DNA of 64,000 nt from Burkholderia cepacia (GTDB taxonomy: Bacteria > Pseudomonadota > Gammaproteobacteria > Burkholderiales > Burkholderiaceae). This document shows positions 1-9,871 of the stretch, piece after piece. The DNA lies in assembly GCF_001039005.1 (NCBI RefSeq), contig NZ_LDWR01000011.1:1-64000 (forward strand), given 5' to 3'. The position numbers were made by a program, and so were the translations under genes. Numbering within the stretch: position 1 is the first letter of the stretch; each line of letters starts with the position of its first letter. The notes beneath the pieces are model-generated. The model was not told the origin of the DNA and searched no databases. It worked only from the letters and a program-made list of their open reading frames with translations.

Positions 1-1170
1 TTCACTTCCCCTGGATGGCGGCTCGCCGCCATCGTGCTCGTCGGGCTGAACCTGCGGCCGGCGCTGGCCGCGGTCGGCCCGCTGCTCGACATGATCCAGC
101 GCGCGACCGGCATGAGCGACGGCGCGGCGAGCCTGCTGACGACGATCCCGGTCCTGCTGATGGGGCTCGGCGCGCTGAGCGCGCGGCGCCTGCAGCGCGT
201 GACCGGCATCGCGGGCGGCGTATGGATCGGCGTCGCGCTGATCGGGCTGGCCTGCGTGGCGCGCATCGGCGCGCAGCATGCGTGGCTGCTGCTCGCGAGC
301 GCCTGCTGCGCGGGCATCGGGATCGCGATGGTGCAGGCGCTGTTGCCCGGCTTCGTGAAGGCGCATTTCGCGACGCGGATCGGCGGCGCGATGGGCGTGT
401 ATTCGACGTCGATCATGGGCGGTGCGGTGCTCGCGAGCGTCGTCGCGCCGTTCGCCGCGGCCCGCTGGGGCTGGCTTGTCGCGCTCGCGGGCTGGGCGTT
501 GCCGGCCGTGGTGGCCGCGCTCGCCTGGCCGCTCGCCAGCCGCGGCGGCGATGCGCTCGCGGCCGGGCCGGCTTCGGCGTCGCATGCGCAGCCGTCGCGC
601 TCGCCGCGCGCATGGCGGCTCGCACTGTTCTTCGGGATCGCGACGGGCGCCTACACGCTCGTGCTCGCGTGGCTGCCGCCGTACTACATGCGGCTCGGCT
701 GGTCGCCGACCGCGGCCGGCAGCCTGCTCGGCGGCGTGACGCTCGCGGAAGTCGTCGCGGGGCTGACGATCTCGGCGGTGATCGACCGCCTGCCCGATCG
801 CCGGCCCGCGCTGCATGCGGCGATCGCGTCGCTGTTGATCGGGCTGCTGGTGATGCTGGCCGCGCCCGAAGCGCTCGCGCTGCCGGCCGCGCTGCTGCTC
901 GGCGCGGGAATCGGCGCGCTGTTTCCGCTGTCGTTGATCGTCACGGTCGACCATGCGGCGACGCCGGCCGATGCCGCATCGTTGACGGGCTTCGTACAGG
1001 GGATCGGCTACCTGATCGCCGGATTGTTTCCGTTCGCGGCCGGCGTCGTGCGCCAGCATCTCGCGGATCTGATGCCCGCGTGGGTGGCGATGGCGTGCCT
1101 GTGCGTTGTGCTGTTCGTGCTGGCGGTGGGTTTTGCGCCGAGGCTCGCGCGGCGGGTCGCGAGCGCCTAG
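1..1170 (+). CDS. MFS transporter, CynX/NimT-like (5' end cut by window)
   Basis: The frame is open from the first base (reading FTSPGWRLAAIVLVGLNLRP) to the stop at 1168-1170, so the true start lies outside the window. About 390 residues are visible, close to a full 12-helix permease. The opening helix with GLNLRPALA and the series of Ala/Leu/Val-rich membrane segments, split by a hydrophilic central loop near residues 185-200, are typical of the CynX/NimT branch of the major facilitator superfamily (cyanate or nitroimidazole transporters). The substrate cannot be read from sequence. The MarR gene that follows is convergent, so the two are not one operon. Confidence 0.8.
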   Translation, partial: FTSPGWRLAAIVLVGLNLRPALAAVGPLLDMIQRATGMSDGAASLLTTIPVLLMGLGALSARRLQRVTGIAGGVWIGVALIGLACVARIGAQHAWLLLASACCAGIGIAMVQALLPGFVKAHFATRIGGAMGVYSTSIMGGAVLASVVAPFAAARWGWLVALAGWALPAVVAALAWPLASRGGDALAAGPASASHAQPSRSPRAWRLALFFGIATGAYTLVLAWLPPYYMRLGWSPTAAGSLLGGVTLAEVVAGLTISAVIDRLPDRRPALHAAIASLLIGLLVMLAAPEALALPAALLLGAGIGALFPLSLIVTVDHAATPADAASLTGFVQGIGYLIAGLFPFAAGVVRQHLADLMPAWVAMACLCVVLFVLAVGFAPRLARRVASA

Positions 1171-1203
1171 GCGCTCGGCCCCGCGTCGGGCCCGTCAACC
1201 CCA

Positions 1204-1740
1204 TCAGCCCGTCGCATCGCGCTCCGCGACAAACCGCCGATACGCGCGTTCGGACGGGCACCGCCGCAAGTCGCACGCATCTTCGTCGCACAGCCGGCAG
1301 ACCCGGATCGCGTTCTGCATGTCGTCGGCCAGTGCGCCGATCAGTTGCTCGCAGATCGGCATGAGCTGCGCACACTGTTCGGCCGTCAACGTACGCGTGA
1401 CGTCCGCGATCGCCGCGCCGCGCGCGCCCAGCACCTGCTGCACCGCGTCGTGCCCGGCCTCGGTCAGCGCCAGCACGACCGTCCGCCTGTCCTCGCCGGG
1501 CTCGCGCGCGACGAGCCCCTCCTGCGCCATCCGCTCGGCGAGCCGCACGGCCGACGAATGCACGAGCATCAGTTGCCGCGCGAGCGCGTCGATCGTCAGC
1601 GTAGGCGCCTGCGACAGCAGAACCAGCGCATCCGCGATCGACCCATGCAGCCCCGTCTCGCGCGCGATCGCGTCCTCTACCCGGTCGTTCAGCGCAAGCG
1701 AGAGCGCACCCAGCAGATTGTTCAGGCGTTGCTTTTTCAC
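1204..1740 (-). CDS. MarR-family regulator with C-terminal cysteine cluster
   Basis: This is a winged-helix regulator of about 178 residues. The region TIDALARQLMLVHSSAVRLA is the recognition helix area, and EPGEDRRTVVLALTEAG is the MarR wing signature. The GTG at 1740 is chosen as start because AGGAG sits seven bases upstream; a GTG at 1770 would also be open but lacks a ribosome site. The C-terminus carries CRLCDEDACDLRRC, a C-x2-C-x4-C-x4-C cluster that could bind a metal or sense redox state (inference). The gene is divergent from an EamA permease and probably controls it and itself through the palindrome between them. Confidence 0.85.
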   Translation of the reverse strand: MKKQRLNNLLGALSLALNDRVEDAIARETGLHGSIADALVLLSQAPTLTIDALARQLMLVHSSAVRLAERMAQEGLVAREPGEDRRTVVLALTEAGHDAVQQVLGARGAAIADVTRTLTAEQCAQLMPICEQLIGALADDMQNAIRVCRLCDEDACDLRRCPSERAYRRFVAERDATG

Positions 1741-1752
1741 GTAGGCGCTCCT

Positions 1753-1779
1753 AGTATATGTGTGCGTCACGCATATAAT
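1753..1779. promoter_or_regulatory. Probable MarR operator overlapping two facing -10 boxes
   Basis: An imperfect palindrome at 1755-1777 has outer arms TATATG and CATATA and inner GTG/CAC. It touches TATACT (1753-1758, minus strand, for the MarR gene) and a consensus TATAAT (1774-1779, plus strand, for the EamA gene). A bound MarR dimer would block both promoters. The match to -35 consensus is weak on both sides. Confidence 0.6.
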
Positions 1780-1881
1780 TTAAACCATCGTGTCGCCGCT
1801 GTCAGCCGCGGCGCGATCCCGTCGATCCGGGCGGCCGCACGCCCGCATTCTACGTGTCGATATTTCGAGCGGAGTCACCGC

Positions 1882-2787
1882 ATGAACGGCAGCGCGCGCA
1901 AGACCGGATGCCTGATCATGGCGACGCTGTGCTGGGGCGTCGCCATTCCGTTCAGCAAGATGGCGTTGCCTGCCCTCTCGCCCGCGTGGCTCATCGTGCT
2001 GCAGATCGCCGCGAGCGTCGCAGCGCTCGCCTGCGTTGCTGCCGTGCAGCGCGTCAGCCTCGCCGGCATCGCACCGGTGCAGGTCGCCGTCGTTGCGCTG
2101 ATCGGTATGCTCGAACCATGCGGCGCGTACTACCTCGGATTCGTCGGCATGCAATCCACGTCCGCGCTGCACACGGCGGTGATCTTCGCGCTCGAACCGC
2201 TCGGCATTCTCGCGTTCAACATCGCGCTGTTCCGGTTCAGGGTCGACACGCGGCTGCTGGTCGCGGGCGTCGTCGCGTTGACGGGCGTGGTCGTCATCGC
2301 GCTCGGCGATGCATCGGCGGACGGGCACGCATCGCTGCGCGGCGACGCGTTCGTGTTCGCCGGCGTGATGGTGGCCGCGCTGTATGTGTCGTTGTCGACG
2401 CAGGCCGTGACGCTCCCGTCCGCGACGACGATGCTGCTGATTCAGCAGGCCGGCTCGCTGATCCTGGCGCTCGTGCTGCTTGGTATCGAGGCTGACGGCG
2501 GCGACGGGCTGCCGGCCTGGTCGGCAGTGTGGCCCGCGCTGGCGATCGGCGTGCTGCAGTTCACGCTCGCGTTTCTGTTTTATTTTCGCGGTGCGCGCGA
2601 CAACGCGTCGTACTGGAGCGTGGTCGTGCTCAACCTGATCCCCGTCGTCGGCATCGCCGCGTCGATCCTGATCCTCGGGGAATCGGCGTCGCCGATCTAC
2701 TTTGTCGGCGGAGCGATCACGATCGGCGCCGCGATCTACACGCACCTGCGCGAACGCCGCGCCGAACTCCGGCCGGCGCGAGCGTGA
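1882..2787 (+). CDS. EamA-family (DMT) permease
   Basis: This protein of 301 residues has about ten hydrophobic segments arranged as two similar halves, the plan of the drug/metabolite transporter superfamily. LIMATLCWGVAIPFSKMALP at the N-terminus and the C-terminal pattern around LNLIPVVGIAASILILGES match EamA repeats. It is an inner-membrane exporter or importer of unknown small molecules. The ATG at 1882 is preceded by CGGAG at 1869-1873. It is divergent from the MarR gene, which is its likely regulator, and its stop abuts the cobM stop tail to tail. Confidence 0.85.
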   Translation: MNGSARKTGCLIMATLCWGVAIPFSKMALPALSPAWLIVLQIAASVAALACVAAVQRVSLAGIAPVQVAVVALIGMLEPCGAYYLGFVGMQSTSALHTAVIFALEPLGILAFNIALFRFRVDTRLLVAGVVALTGVVVIALGDASADGHASLRGDAFVFAGVMVAALYVSLSTQAVTLPSATTMLLIQQAGSLILALVLLGIEADGGDGLPAWSAVWPALAIGVLQFTLAFLFYFRGARDNASYWSVVVLNLIPVVGIAASILILGESASPIYFVGGAITIGAAIYTHLRERRAELRPARA

Positions 2788-3516
2788 TCAGCCTGCGCTC
2801 GCGTACAGCGTCGAATCCGCGAATCCTTCGGCATCGAGCACGCGCCCGATCAGGATCAGCGCGGTGCGCTCGATCTGAGTGCCCTGCACCTTGGCGACGA
2901 TGTCGGCGAGCGTGCCGGTCACGCGTTCCTCGTCGGGCCAGCTCGCGCGATAGATCACTGCGACCGGGCAATCGGCGCCGTAATGCGGCAGCACTTCGTC
3001 GACGATCCGCGCGAGATGGCGCACGCCGAGATGGATCGCGAGTGTCGCGCGGTGCGCCGCGAGCGAGCCGAGCGCCTCGCCTTCCGGCATCGTCGTCTTG
3101 CCCGCGAAGCGCGTGAGGATCACCGTCTGCGCGACGCCGGGCAGCGTCAGTTCGACGCCGAGCGTCGCCGCGCACGCGGCCGTGGCCGTCACGCCCGGCA
3201 CGATTTCGTACGGAATCCCGAGGGCCTTCAGGCGGCGGATCTGCTCGCCGATCGCGCCGTACAGCGACGGGTCGCCCGAATGCACGCGCGCAACGTCCTG
3301 CCCTTTCGCATGCGCGCCGGCGAGCAGCGCGACGATCGCGTCGAGGTCGAGCTCGGCCGTATTGACGACCTGCTCCGCGCGATGGCCGTCGAGCACGGCC
3401 GGCGGGACCAGCGAGCCCGCATACAGGATCACCGGGCACGTGCGCACGAGGCGCTGGCCCTTCACCGTGATCAGCTCCGGGTCGCCGGGGCCCGCGCCGA
3501 TGAAATACACCGTCAT
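2788..3516 (-). CDS. cobM: Precorrin-4 C11-methyltransferase
   Basis: CobM/CbiF transfers a methyl group from S-adenosylmethionine to C-11 of precorrin-4 in the cytoplasm. The 242-residue length fits the tetrapyrrole methylase family. The N-terminal FIGAGPGDPELITVKG is the family's glycine-rich motif, YAGSLVPPAVL and HSGDPSLYGAIGEQ are typical of CobM, and VPGVTATAACAATLG is the second SAM-binding region. The ATG at 3516 has GGAG upstream. It is the last gene of the leftward operon cobL-cbiD-cobK-cobM, 43 bases after cobK. Confidence 0.95.
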   Translation of the reverse strand: MTVYFIGAGPGDPELITVKGQRLVRTCPVILYAGSLVPPAVLDGHRAEQVVNTAELDLDAIVALLAGAHAKGQDVARVHSGDPSLYGAIGEQIRRLKALGIPYEIVPGVTATAACAATLGVELTLPGVAQTVILTRFAGKTTMPEGEALGSLAAHRATLAIHLGVRHLARIVDEVLPHYGADCPVAVIYRASWPDEERVTGTLADIVAKVQGTQIERTALILIGRVLDAEGFADSTLYASAG

Positions 3517-3559
3517 CGAAAAATCTCCGTCAATTCGTTGGATGATCGGCCGCGCGGCG

Positions 3560-4291
3560 TCACGCGCGTGCGGCCGGATCGAGTGCGTCGAGCAGCGCGG
3601 CGGCCGAGTCGAATGCGCGGTCGGCGCGGGGCAGCGGCGGCCGGCGCAGCATCACGACCGGCAGCCGGCGTTCGCGCGCGACGTCGAGCTTGGCCTCGGT
3701 GGCCGCGCCGCCGCTGTTCTTGCTGACGACGACGTCGACGCCCATCAGCGCGAACAGCGCACGCTCGCCGTCGAGCGTAAACGGCCCGCGCGCGGCAATG
3801 ATCTGCGCCTGCGCGTTGCCGGGATGGGCGTCGAGGCAGCGCACGAGCCAGAACTGCTGCGGCGGAATCGTGTCGAGATGCGCGAGCGGCTCGCGGCCGA
3901 GCGTGAACAGCGGCCGCCTGAACGGCGCGAGCGCGGCCTCGATGCCGGCCCAGTCGTCGACCATCCGCCAGTCGTCGCCGGGTTGCGGCACCCACGGCGC
4001 GCGGCGCAACGCCCATAGCGGCACGCCCGCGTCGCGTGTCGCGGCGGCCGCGTTCGCGCTGATTCGTGCGGCATACGGATGCGTCGCGTCAATCACGAGG
4101 CCGATGCCGGCGTCGCGCAAATAGGCGGCCAATCCGGCGGCGCCGCCGAAGCCGCCGACACGCACGTCGCAGCGCAGGTCGCCGGGCACCTTGCCGAGGC
4201 CGGCCAGGCTATAGACGTGCCGCGGGCCGAGCGCGCGCGCGATGGTCAGCGCGTCGCCGGTGCCGCCGAGCAGCAGGATGCGCGCGCTCAT
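3560..4291 (-). CDS. cobK: Precorrin-6A reductase
   Basis: CobK/CbiJ reduces precorrin-6A with NADPH to give precorrin-6B. The protein has 243 residues. It begins [20 protein letters not shown], a nucleotide-binding start typical of the family, and contains [17 protein letters not shown] and the C-terminal [15 protein letters not shown], both strong CobK signatures. The ATG at 4289-4291 overlaps the cbiD stop by four bases (ATGA), which indicates translational coupling and fixes the start. Confidence 0.95.
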   Translation of the reverse strand: MSARILLLGGTGDALTIARALGPRHVYSLAGLGKVPGDLRCDVRVGGFGGAAGLAAYLRDAGIGLVIDATHPYAARISANAAAATRDAGVPLWALRRAPWVPQPGDDWRMVDDWAGIEAALAPFRRPLFTLGREPLAHLDTIPPQQFWLVRCLDAHPGNAQAQIIAARGPFTLDGERALFALMGVDVVVSKNSGGAATEAKLDVARERRLPVVMLRRPPLPRADRAFDSAAALLDALDPAARA

Positions 4292-5376
4292 CGCGCTTGC
4301 CCGACGAAGCGGCCCTGCCGGTCGATCGCGAACATCTCGACGGCGACCGTTGGGGGCACGATGTCGCGCGCAACCCGCAGCGCCTGCGCGCACACGAGAT
4401 CGCCGAGCGGCACGCCGTCGGCCAGCGCGAGCTTCAACGCTTCCTGGCTCGTGTTCGCGCCGCGCATCGCGGCCTGCAGCGCATCGCTCGCGCCGGCCTC
4501 GGCCGCCCACTGCGCGAGCAGCGGCAGGTCGATGCTCGAATGGCGGCTGTGCAGGTCGAGGTGGCCGGCCGCGAGCTTGCTGAGTTTGCCGAAGCCGCCG
4601 CACATCGACAGGCGCGCGATCGGCGCGCGCCGCAGGTGCTTGAGCACCGCGCCCGCGAAATCGCCCATCTCGATCAGCGCCATGTCGGGCAGGTGGTAGT
4701 GCGCGCGCATCGCGTCCTCGCTCGCATTGCCCGTGCACGCGGCGATATGCGCGATGCCGTTCGCGCGCGCGACGTCGATGCCCTGGTGGATCGACGCGAT
4801 ATAGGCCGAGCACGAGAACGGCCGCACGATGCCGGTGGTGCCGAGGATCGACAGCCCGCCGACGATGCCCAGGCGCGGATTCATCGTCTTCAGCGCGAGC
4901 GCCTCGCCGCCTTCGACGCCGATCGTCACGTCGAAACCGCCCGCGTAGCCATGCTCGGCCGCCAGCGCGTCGAGGTGCGTCGTCATCATCTGGCGTGGCA
5001 CCGGGTTGATCGCCGGTTCGCCGACCGGCAGCGTCAGCCCCGCGCGGGTGACCGTGCCGACGCCCGGCCCCGCGTGAAAGCGCACGCCAGGCGCCGCCGC
5101 GAGCGCGACGCGCGCGAAGACCAGCGCGCCATGCGTGACGTCCGGATCGTCGCCGGCATCCTTGATCGTGCCGGCCTCGGCGCCGTCGGCCGTGGTCCGG
5201 CAGAACTCGAGCCGCATCAACACGTGCTGTCCCTTCGGGAGCACAATCTCGACCGCGTCGTCCGCACGGCCCGCGAGCAGCAGGCGCGCGGCCGCGAGCG
5301 ACGTCGCGGTCGCGCAGCTTCCGGTCGTATAGCCGAAACGCAGCGGTGCGGGCTGTTCGGAGGTTTCGTCGCGCAT
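4288..5376 (-). CDS. cbiD: Cobalt-precorrin-5B C1-methyltransferase
   Basis: CbiD methylates C-1 of the ring-contracted intermediate. It has about 362 residues. Signatures seen are [18 protein letters not shown] near the N-terminus, [13 protein letters not shown], and [20 protein letters not shown]. CbiD belongs to the cobalt-early (anaerobic) route, whereas the aerobic route uses CobF; no cobF is visible here, so CbiD appears to replace it. The ATG at 5376 overlaps the cobL stop as TGATG. A GTG one codon upstream is possible but less likely. Confidence 0.95.
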   Translation of the reverse strand: MRDETSEQPAPLRFGYTTGSCATATSLAAARLLLAGRADDAVEIVLPKGQHVLMRLEFCRTTADGAEAGTIKDAGDDPDVTHGALVFARVALAAAPGVRFHAGPGVGTVTRAGLTLPVGEPAINPVPRQMMTTHLDALAAEHGYAGGFDVTIGVEGGEALALKTMNPRLGIVGGLSILGTTGIVRPFSCSAYIASIHQGIDVARANGIAHIAACTGNASEDAMRAHYHLPDMALIEMGDFAGAVLKHLRRAPIARLSMCGGFGKLSKLAAGHLDLHSRHSSIDLPLLAQWAAEAGASDALQAAMRGANTSQEALKLALADGVPLGDLVCAQALRVARDIVPPTVAVEMFAIDRQGRFVGQAR

Positions 5377-6638
5377 CACACGTTCGTCGGGTTCGTCGCG
5401 TTCGACGGTCCGGCCATGTCGATCGTGTCGGCCGCATCGGGCTTGCGCACGTCATACAGCGTGACCGGCAACGGCTGCCGCCACGTATCGAAGCGGCCGA
5501 GCGGCTCCGCATGCGCGAGCGACACGCGCGTGAGCGTGCCGCCGTGCGCATCGCGCCATGCGGCGAGTGCCATCTCGCCCTGCAGCGTGACCGCGTTCGC
5601 AACCAGCCGGCCGCCCGGCTTCAGCGACGACCAGCACGCGTCGAGCACGCCGGGCGCCGTCGCCCCGCCGCCGATGAAGATCGCGTCGGGTGCGGCGAGC
5701 CCCGCGAGCGCATCGGGCGCGCGGCCGGCGACGAGCTGCAGGCCCGGCACGCCGAGCGCATCGCGGTTGTGCTCGATGAAGCGCTGCCGCTCCGCATGCG
5801 CTTCGATCGCGATCGCCTGGCACGACGGATGCGCGCGCATCCATTCGATGCCGATCGAGCCGCTGCCGGCGCCGACATCCCACAGCAGCTCGCCGGGCGC
5901 GGGCGCGAGGCGGCCGAGCGTCATCGCGCGCAGGTCGCGCTTGGTGAGCTGGCCGTCGTGGCGGTACGCATCGTCGGGCAGGCCGGGCGTGAGCGCGCGG
6001 CGCGGCGCGTCGGGGCCGGCCTGGCAGTCGAGCGCGACCAGATTGAGCGCGGCGGTTTCGTCGATGTTCCAGTCGAGCGCGAGGCCGTCGAGACGACGCT
6101 CGAGCGGGCCGCCCAGATGTTCGAAGACACTGAGGCGCGTCGGCCCGAAGCCGCGCGCGACGAGCTCGGCCGCGACGGCGGCCGGCGTGCGGCCGTCGGC
6201 GCTCAGCACGAACAGGCGCCGGCCCGGCAGCAGGTGGCGCGCGAGCGTCGCGAGCGGACGGCCGACGAGCGATACCGCGCCGATGTCCTGCAGCGCCCAG
6301 CCGAGACGCGCGGCCGCCAGCGACAGCGACGACGGCGCGGGCAGCACGCGCCATTCGTCGGGGGAAAGCGCGCGGGCGAGCGTCGCGCCGACGCCGAACA
6401 GCATCGGGTCGCCGCTCGCGAGCACGCAGACGGGCGACGGGCGGCGGCCGAGCACGCCCGCGATGTCGAATGGCGACGGCCACGCTTCGCGTGCAGCCGG
6501 CAGCCGCGCGGGCAGCATGTCGAGATGCCGCTGCGCGCCGACGACGAGCGTCGCATCGAGCAGCGCGCGCCGCGCGCTGCGTCCGAGCCCCGCGTACCCG
6601 TCGTCGCCGATACCCACTACCGTCAGCCACGCCGTCAT
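5376..6638 (-). CDS. cobL: Precorrin-6Y C5,15-methyltransferase (decarboxylating)
   Basis: CobL is a fusion of CbiE and CbiT that methylates C-5 and C-15 and removes the acetate side chain at C-12. About 420 residues are read from ATG 6638. The N-terminal half (about 1-200) is a tetrapyrrole methylase domain with [16 protein letters not shown] and [12 protein letters not shown]. The C-terminal half (about 228-420) is a Rossmann methyltransferase with [17 protein letters not shown]. An upstream ATG at 6752 is open, but its extra 38 residues do not resemble the family. It is the first gene of the leftward operon, and I see no riboswitch in front of it. Confidence 0.93.
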   Translation of the reverse strand: MTAWLTVVGIGDDGYAGLGRSARRALLDATLVVGAQRHLDMLPARLPAAREAWPSPFDIAGVLGRRPSPVCVLASGDPMLFGVGATLARALSPDEWRVLPAPSSLSLAAARLGWALQDIGAVSLVGRPLATLARHLLPGRRLFVLSADGRTPAAVAAELVARGFGPTRLSVFEHLGGPLERRLDGLALDWNIDETAALNLVALDCQAGPDAPRRALTPGLPDDAYRHDGQLTKRDLRAMTLGRLAPAPGELLWDVGAGSGSIGIEWMRAHPSCQAIAIEAHAERQRFIEHNRDALGVPGLQLVAGRAPDALAGLAAPDAIFIGGGATAPGVLDACWSSLKPGGRLVANAVTLQGEMALAAWRDAHGGTLTRVSLAHAEPLGRFDTWRQPLPVTLYDVRKPDAADTIDMAGPSNATNPTNV

Positions 6639-6855
6639 GCACCCTTCCCCATCGTTCGATTCCATCGTGTCGCCGCGCGGCCGTAAAAGGGCCGGCGCAG
6701 CCGTCCGCATTGCGAAAGACGGCATGGTACCGTGTTCCACCCCGCGTTTCATCTACCGGCCCGCCGGCGCCGGGTCGTCCTCCGTTTCGTCCGCCGCGAA
6801 CGGCTTTCCGGTCGCGAACCGCGGTCGAAATCGGGTATCCTACGGCCGTTCGTTC

Positions 6856-7018
6856 GCCGGTGCCCTTCGGGGCCGAAGAGGGAACACAGGGCGCGCCGCG
6901 CGCCGCTGTGGCTGCCCCCGCAACTGTAGACAGCGAGCCGATCTCCCCCTCACGCCACTGGTTCGACCGGGAAGGCCGGGAGCCGGCGCCGACCTGTCAG
7001 CCAGGAGACCTGCCGGCC
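6856..7018 (+). promoter_or_regulatory. Cobalamin riboswitch upstream of cobG
   Basis: The stretch begins GGTGCC at 6859, runs through GAAGAGGGAACACAGG and CTGCCCCCGCAACTGTAG, and ends with CCGGGAAGGCC and the B12 box AGCCAGGAGACCTGCCG at 6999-7015. These are the conserved blocks of the adenosylcobalamin riboswitch in their usual order. TATCCT at 6836-6841 is a plausible -10, placing transcription start just before the aptamer; the -35 is unclear. It should reduce cobG-H-I-J expression when B12 is plentiful. Confidence 0.93.
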
Positions 7019-7099
7019 AGAAAGTGCGTGCGTGCCAGTCGGCGTCGGGCGGGGTGTACCGATGCGTTGGCCGCGGCGCGACACTGCCCCGGTACCCCG

Positions 7100-8521
7100 T
7101 TGAGTTCCGCCCCCGATTCGATTCCTGCGTCGCCTGTCGTGCGCCCTTCGGCCTGTCCGGGGCTCATGCGCGTCGTTGCGGCCGCCGACGGCGGGCTGTG
7201 CCGGATCAAGCTGCCGGGCGGCCGGCTCGACGCGGGCCAGGCACGCGCGATCGCCGCCGCCGCGCGCGCATACGGCTCCGGCGCGATCGACGCGACCAAT
7301 CGTGCGAATCTCCAGCTACGCGGCATTCGCGACGGCGCGGCCGACGCGTTGACGCGCGCGTTGCTCGACGCGGGGCTCGGCCCGCGCGCCGCTGCCGCCG
7401 CAAACTCGCCCGCGGATTCAACCGCCGATGCGGCCGCACTCGCCGCGAGCGACGACGTCCGCAACGTGATGCTCAGCCCGCTCGCCGGGCACGACCCCGT
7501 CGCGCTCATCGACAGCCGCGCGCTCGCCGTTCCGCTGCTCGACATGCTGGCAAGCGAGCCGCGCCGCGGCGAGCTGTCGCCGAAATTCTCGATCCAGCTC
7601 GACGGCGGCGAAGCGGTCGCGGCGCTCGATCATCCGCACGACATCTGGCTCGCCGCATGGCGCCGCGCCGACGGCGCGGTGCGCATCGCGGCCGGGCTGG
7701 CCGGTTGTCCGCCGATTGCATTCGACGATACGCCTGCTTCGGTCGATGTGTCGCCCGACCAGAGCGTCGTGCTCGTCCGCGCACTGCTGCTCGCGTTCCT
7801 CGATCTCGCGCCGGCCGACGTCACGCGAATGCGTGCGCTGCTCGCGACCGCGACGTGCGGCGAACGCGCGTTGCTCGAACACGCGCAGCACTACTTGCCT
7901 TTCCCGCTCGTGGCCGATCCCGCGCTCGCCGGCTGGCGGCGCATGCGCTCCGATTCCGCACTGCGTTTCGGCGCGCGTCCGTCGCTCGATGCAGCGCGCT
8001 GCAGCGTCGGTGCGCAATTCGCGCTCGGGCGGCTCGACGCGACGCAACTGGAACGGCTCGCCGCATTGGCTGAAACAGACGGCGACGGCACGCTGTCGAT
8101 GACGCCGTGGCAAGGCGTGTTCATCCACGGCGTGTCGCACGCACGCGCAGCGGCCACGCTCGACGCGCTCGCATCGCTCGGCCTCGTGTGTACATCGTCG
8201 GACCCGCTTGCGACGCTCGTCGCGTGTACCGGCAGCGCGGGCTGCGCGAAAGCGCACGCCGACACGAAACACGACGCACTCGCGCTTGCCGCGCGCATCG
8301 GCCATCCGCTCGACGTGCACCTGAGCGGCTGCGAGCGCCACTGCGCGCTGCCGCATCCCGCGACGCACACGCTCGTCGCAGTGGCACCCGCGCACTATGA
8401 CCTTTACCGGCGCGACGCCGCCGCGGGCCTCGGCGCCCGGCTCGCGCGCCATCTGACGATTGACCAGGCCGCGGCCCGACTGACGGACGCGCGGCACAGC
8501 CAGGACACCACCGATGCTTGA
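7100..8521 (+). CDS. cobG: Precorrin-3B synthase (start uncertain)
   Basis: CobG is an oxygen-dependent monooxygenase that makes precorrin-3B, the hallmark of the aerobic B12 route. It is related to sulfite/nitrite reductases. The motif RPSACPGLMRVVAAADGG opens the core, and the C-terminal CTGSAGC (C-x5-C) and SGCERHC (C-x3-C) supply four cysteines for an iron-sulfur cluster. About 473 residues result from a TTG at 7100. A GTG at 7139 is equally open; an ATG at 7166 would cut the conserved ACPGL motif. None has a clear ribosome site. The stop overlaps the cobH start by eight bases. Confidence 0.9.
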   Translation: MSSAPDSIPASPVVRPSACPGLMRVVAAADGGLCRIKLPGGRLDAGQARAIAAAARAYGSGAIDATNRANLQLRGIRDGAADALTRALLDAGLGPRAAAAANSPADSTADAAALAASDDVRNVMLSPLAGHDPVALIDSRALAVPLLDMLASEPRRGELSPKFSIQLDGGEAVAALDHPHDIWLAAWRRADGAVRIAAGLAGCPPIAFDDTPASVDVSPDQSVVLVRALLLAFLDLAPADVTRMRALLATATCGERALLEHAQHYLPFPLVADPALAGWRRMRSDSALRFGARPSLDAARCSVGAQFALGRLDATQLERLAALAETDGDGTLSMTPWQGVFIHGVSHARAAATLDALASLGLVCTSSDPLATLVACTGSAGCAKAHADTKHDALALAARIGHPLDVHLSGCERHCALPHPATHTLVAVAPAHYDLYRRDAAAGLGARLARHLTIDQAAARLTDARHSQDTTDA

Positions 8522-9140
8522 CTACATTCGCGACGGGCAGGAAATCTACCGCCAGTCGTTCGCGACGATCCGTGCCGAGGCCGACCTGTCGCAGGTCCCG
8601 CCCGATCTCGAGAAACTGGCGGTGCGCGTGATTCACGCGAGCGGGATGGTCGATGTCGTCTACGACCTGCGCTTCTCGGCCGGTGCCGGCACGGCGGGCC
8701 GCGCGGCACTCGCGGCGGGTGCGCCGATCCTGTGCGACGCGAAGATGGTCGCCGAAGGCATCACGCGCGCGCGGCTGCCTGCCGCCAACCGCGTGATCTG
8801 CACGCTCGGCGAGCCGGAGGTGCCCGATCTCGCACGGCATCTCGGCAACACGCGCTCGGCCGCGGCGCTCGAACTGTGGCGCCCGCATCTGGCAGGCAGC
8901 GTCGTCGTGATCGGCAATGCGCCGACCGCGCTGTTCCATCTGCTCGACATGATCGACGCCGGCGCGCCGCGCCCCGCGCTGATCCTCGGGTTCCCGGTCG
9001 GCTTCATCGGCGCGGCCGAATCGAAGGCGATGCTCGACGCCGACAGCCGCGGCGTGCCGTACGTCGCGCTGCTCGGCCGGCGCGGCGGCAGCGCGATGGC
9101 GGCCGCCGCGGTCAACGCGCTCGCGACGGAGGTCGAATGA
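8514..9140 (+). CDS. cobH: Precorrin-8X methylmutase
   Basis: CobH moves a methyl group from C-11 to C-12 to form hydrogenobyrinic acid. The 208 residues match the family length. [20 protein letters not shown] contains the conserved catalytic histidine (about residue 43), and [27 protein letters not shown] and [13 protein letters not shown] are family blocks. It overlaps cobG by eight bases and cobI by four, so the rightward operon is tightly coupled. Confidence 0.96.
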   Translation: MLDYIRDGQEIYRQSFATIRAEADLSQVPPDLEKLAVRVIHASGMVDVVYDLRFSAGAGTAGRAALAAGAPILCDAKMVAEGITRARLPAANRVICTLGEPEVPDLARHLGNTRSAAALELWRPHLAGSVVVIGNAPTALFHLLDMIDAGAPRPALILGFPVGFIGAAESKAMLDADSRGVPYVALLGRRGGSAMAAAAVNALATEVE

Positions 9141-9871
9141 CGACCGCGCGCGGACGCCTGTTCGGGGTCGGCGTCGGCCCCGGCGACCCTGAACTGATGA
9201 CGATCAAGGCGCTGCGCGTGCTGCAGGCCGCGCCCGTGGTCGCGTATTTCGTCGCGAAGGGCAAGAAAGGCAATGCCTATGGCATCGTCGAAGCGCACCT
9301 GCTCGACGCGCAGACGCAACTGCCGCTCGTCTATCCGGTGACGACCGAGGCACTGCCGCCGCCGCTTTGCTACGAGACGGTGATTGCCGACTTCTACGAT
9401 ACGGCCGCCGAGATCGTCGCCGCGCACCTCGACGCGGGCCGCGACGTCGCGGTGATCTGCGAGGGCGACCCGTTCTTCTACGGCTCGTACATGTACCTGC
9501 ACGACCGCCTCGCGCCGCGCTACGACACGGAGGTCATCCCGGGTGTGTGCGCGATGCTCGGCGGCACGGCCGTGCTCGGCCAGCCGCTCGTCTATCGCAA
9601 CCAGAGCCTGTCGGTGCTGTCGGGCGTGCTGCCCGAGCACGAACTGCGCGCGCGGCTCGCACAGGCCGACGCGGCCGTCGTGATGAAGCTCGGCCGCAAT
9701 TTCGACAAGGTGCGGCGCGTGCTCGACGAACTCGGGCTCGCGAAGCGCGCGCTGTATGTCGAGCGCGCGACGATGGCGAGCCAGCGCATCGTGCCGCTCG
9801 ACGAAGTCGACCCGATGGCGTCGCCGTATTTCTCGCTGCTCGTCGTGCCGGGGGAAAAATGGCAAGGATGA
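9137..9871 (+). CDS. cobI: Precorrin-2 C20-methyltransferase
   Basis: CobI methylates C-20 of precorrin-2 using S-adenosylmethionine. The 244-residue product opens with [20 protein letters not shown] and holds [33 protein letters not shown] and [13 protein letters not shown], which together identify CobI/CbiL among tetrapyrrole methylases. The ATG overlaps the cobH stop as AATGA, and the stop overlaps the start of cobJ. Confidence 0.95.
   Translation: MTTARGRLFGVGVGPGDPELMTIKALRVLQAAPVVAYFVAKGKKGNAYGIVEAHLLDAQTQLPLVYPVTTEALPPPLCYETVIADFYDTAAEIVAAHLDAGRDVAVICEGDPFFYGSYMYLHDRLAPRYDTEVIPGVCAMLGGTAVLGQPLVYRNQSLSVLSGVLPEHELRARLAQADAAVVMKLGRNFDKVRRVLDELGLAKRALYVERATMASQRIVPLDEVDPMASPYFSLLVVPGEKWQG

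Noticed and set aside
4066-8073. A 1335-codon open frame crossing cbiD, cobL, the riboswitch and cobG
   Set aside because: It crosses a riboswitch and genes on both strands, and its product shows no family resemblance.
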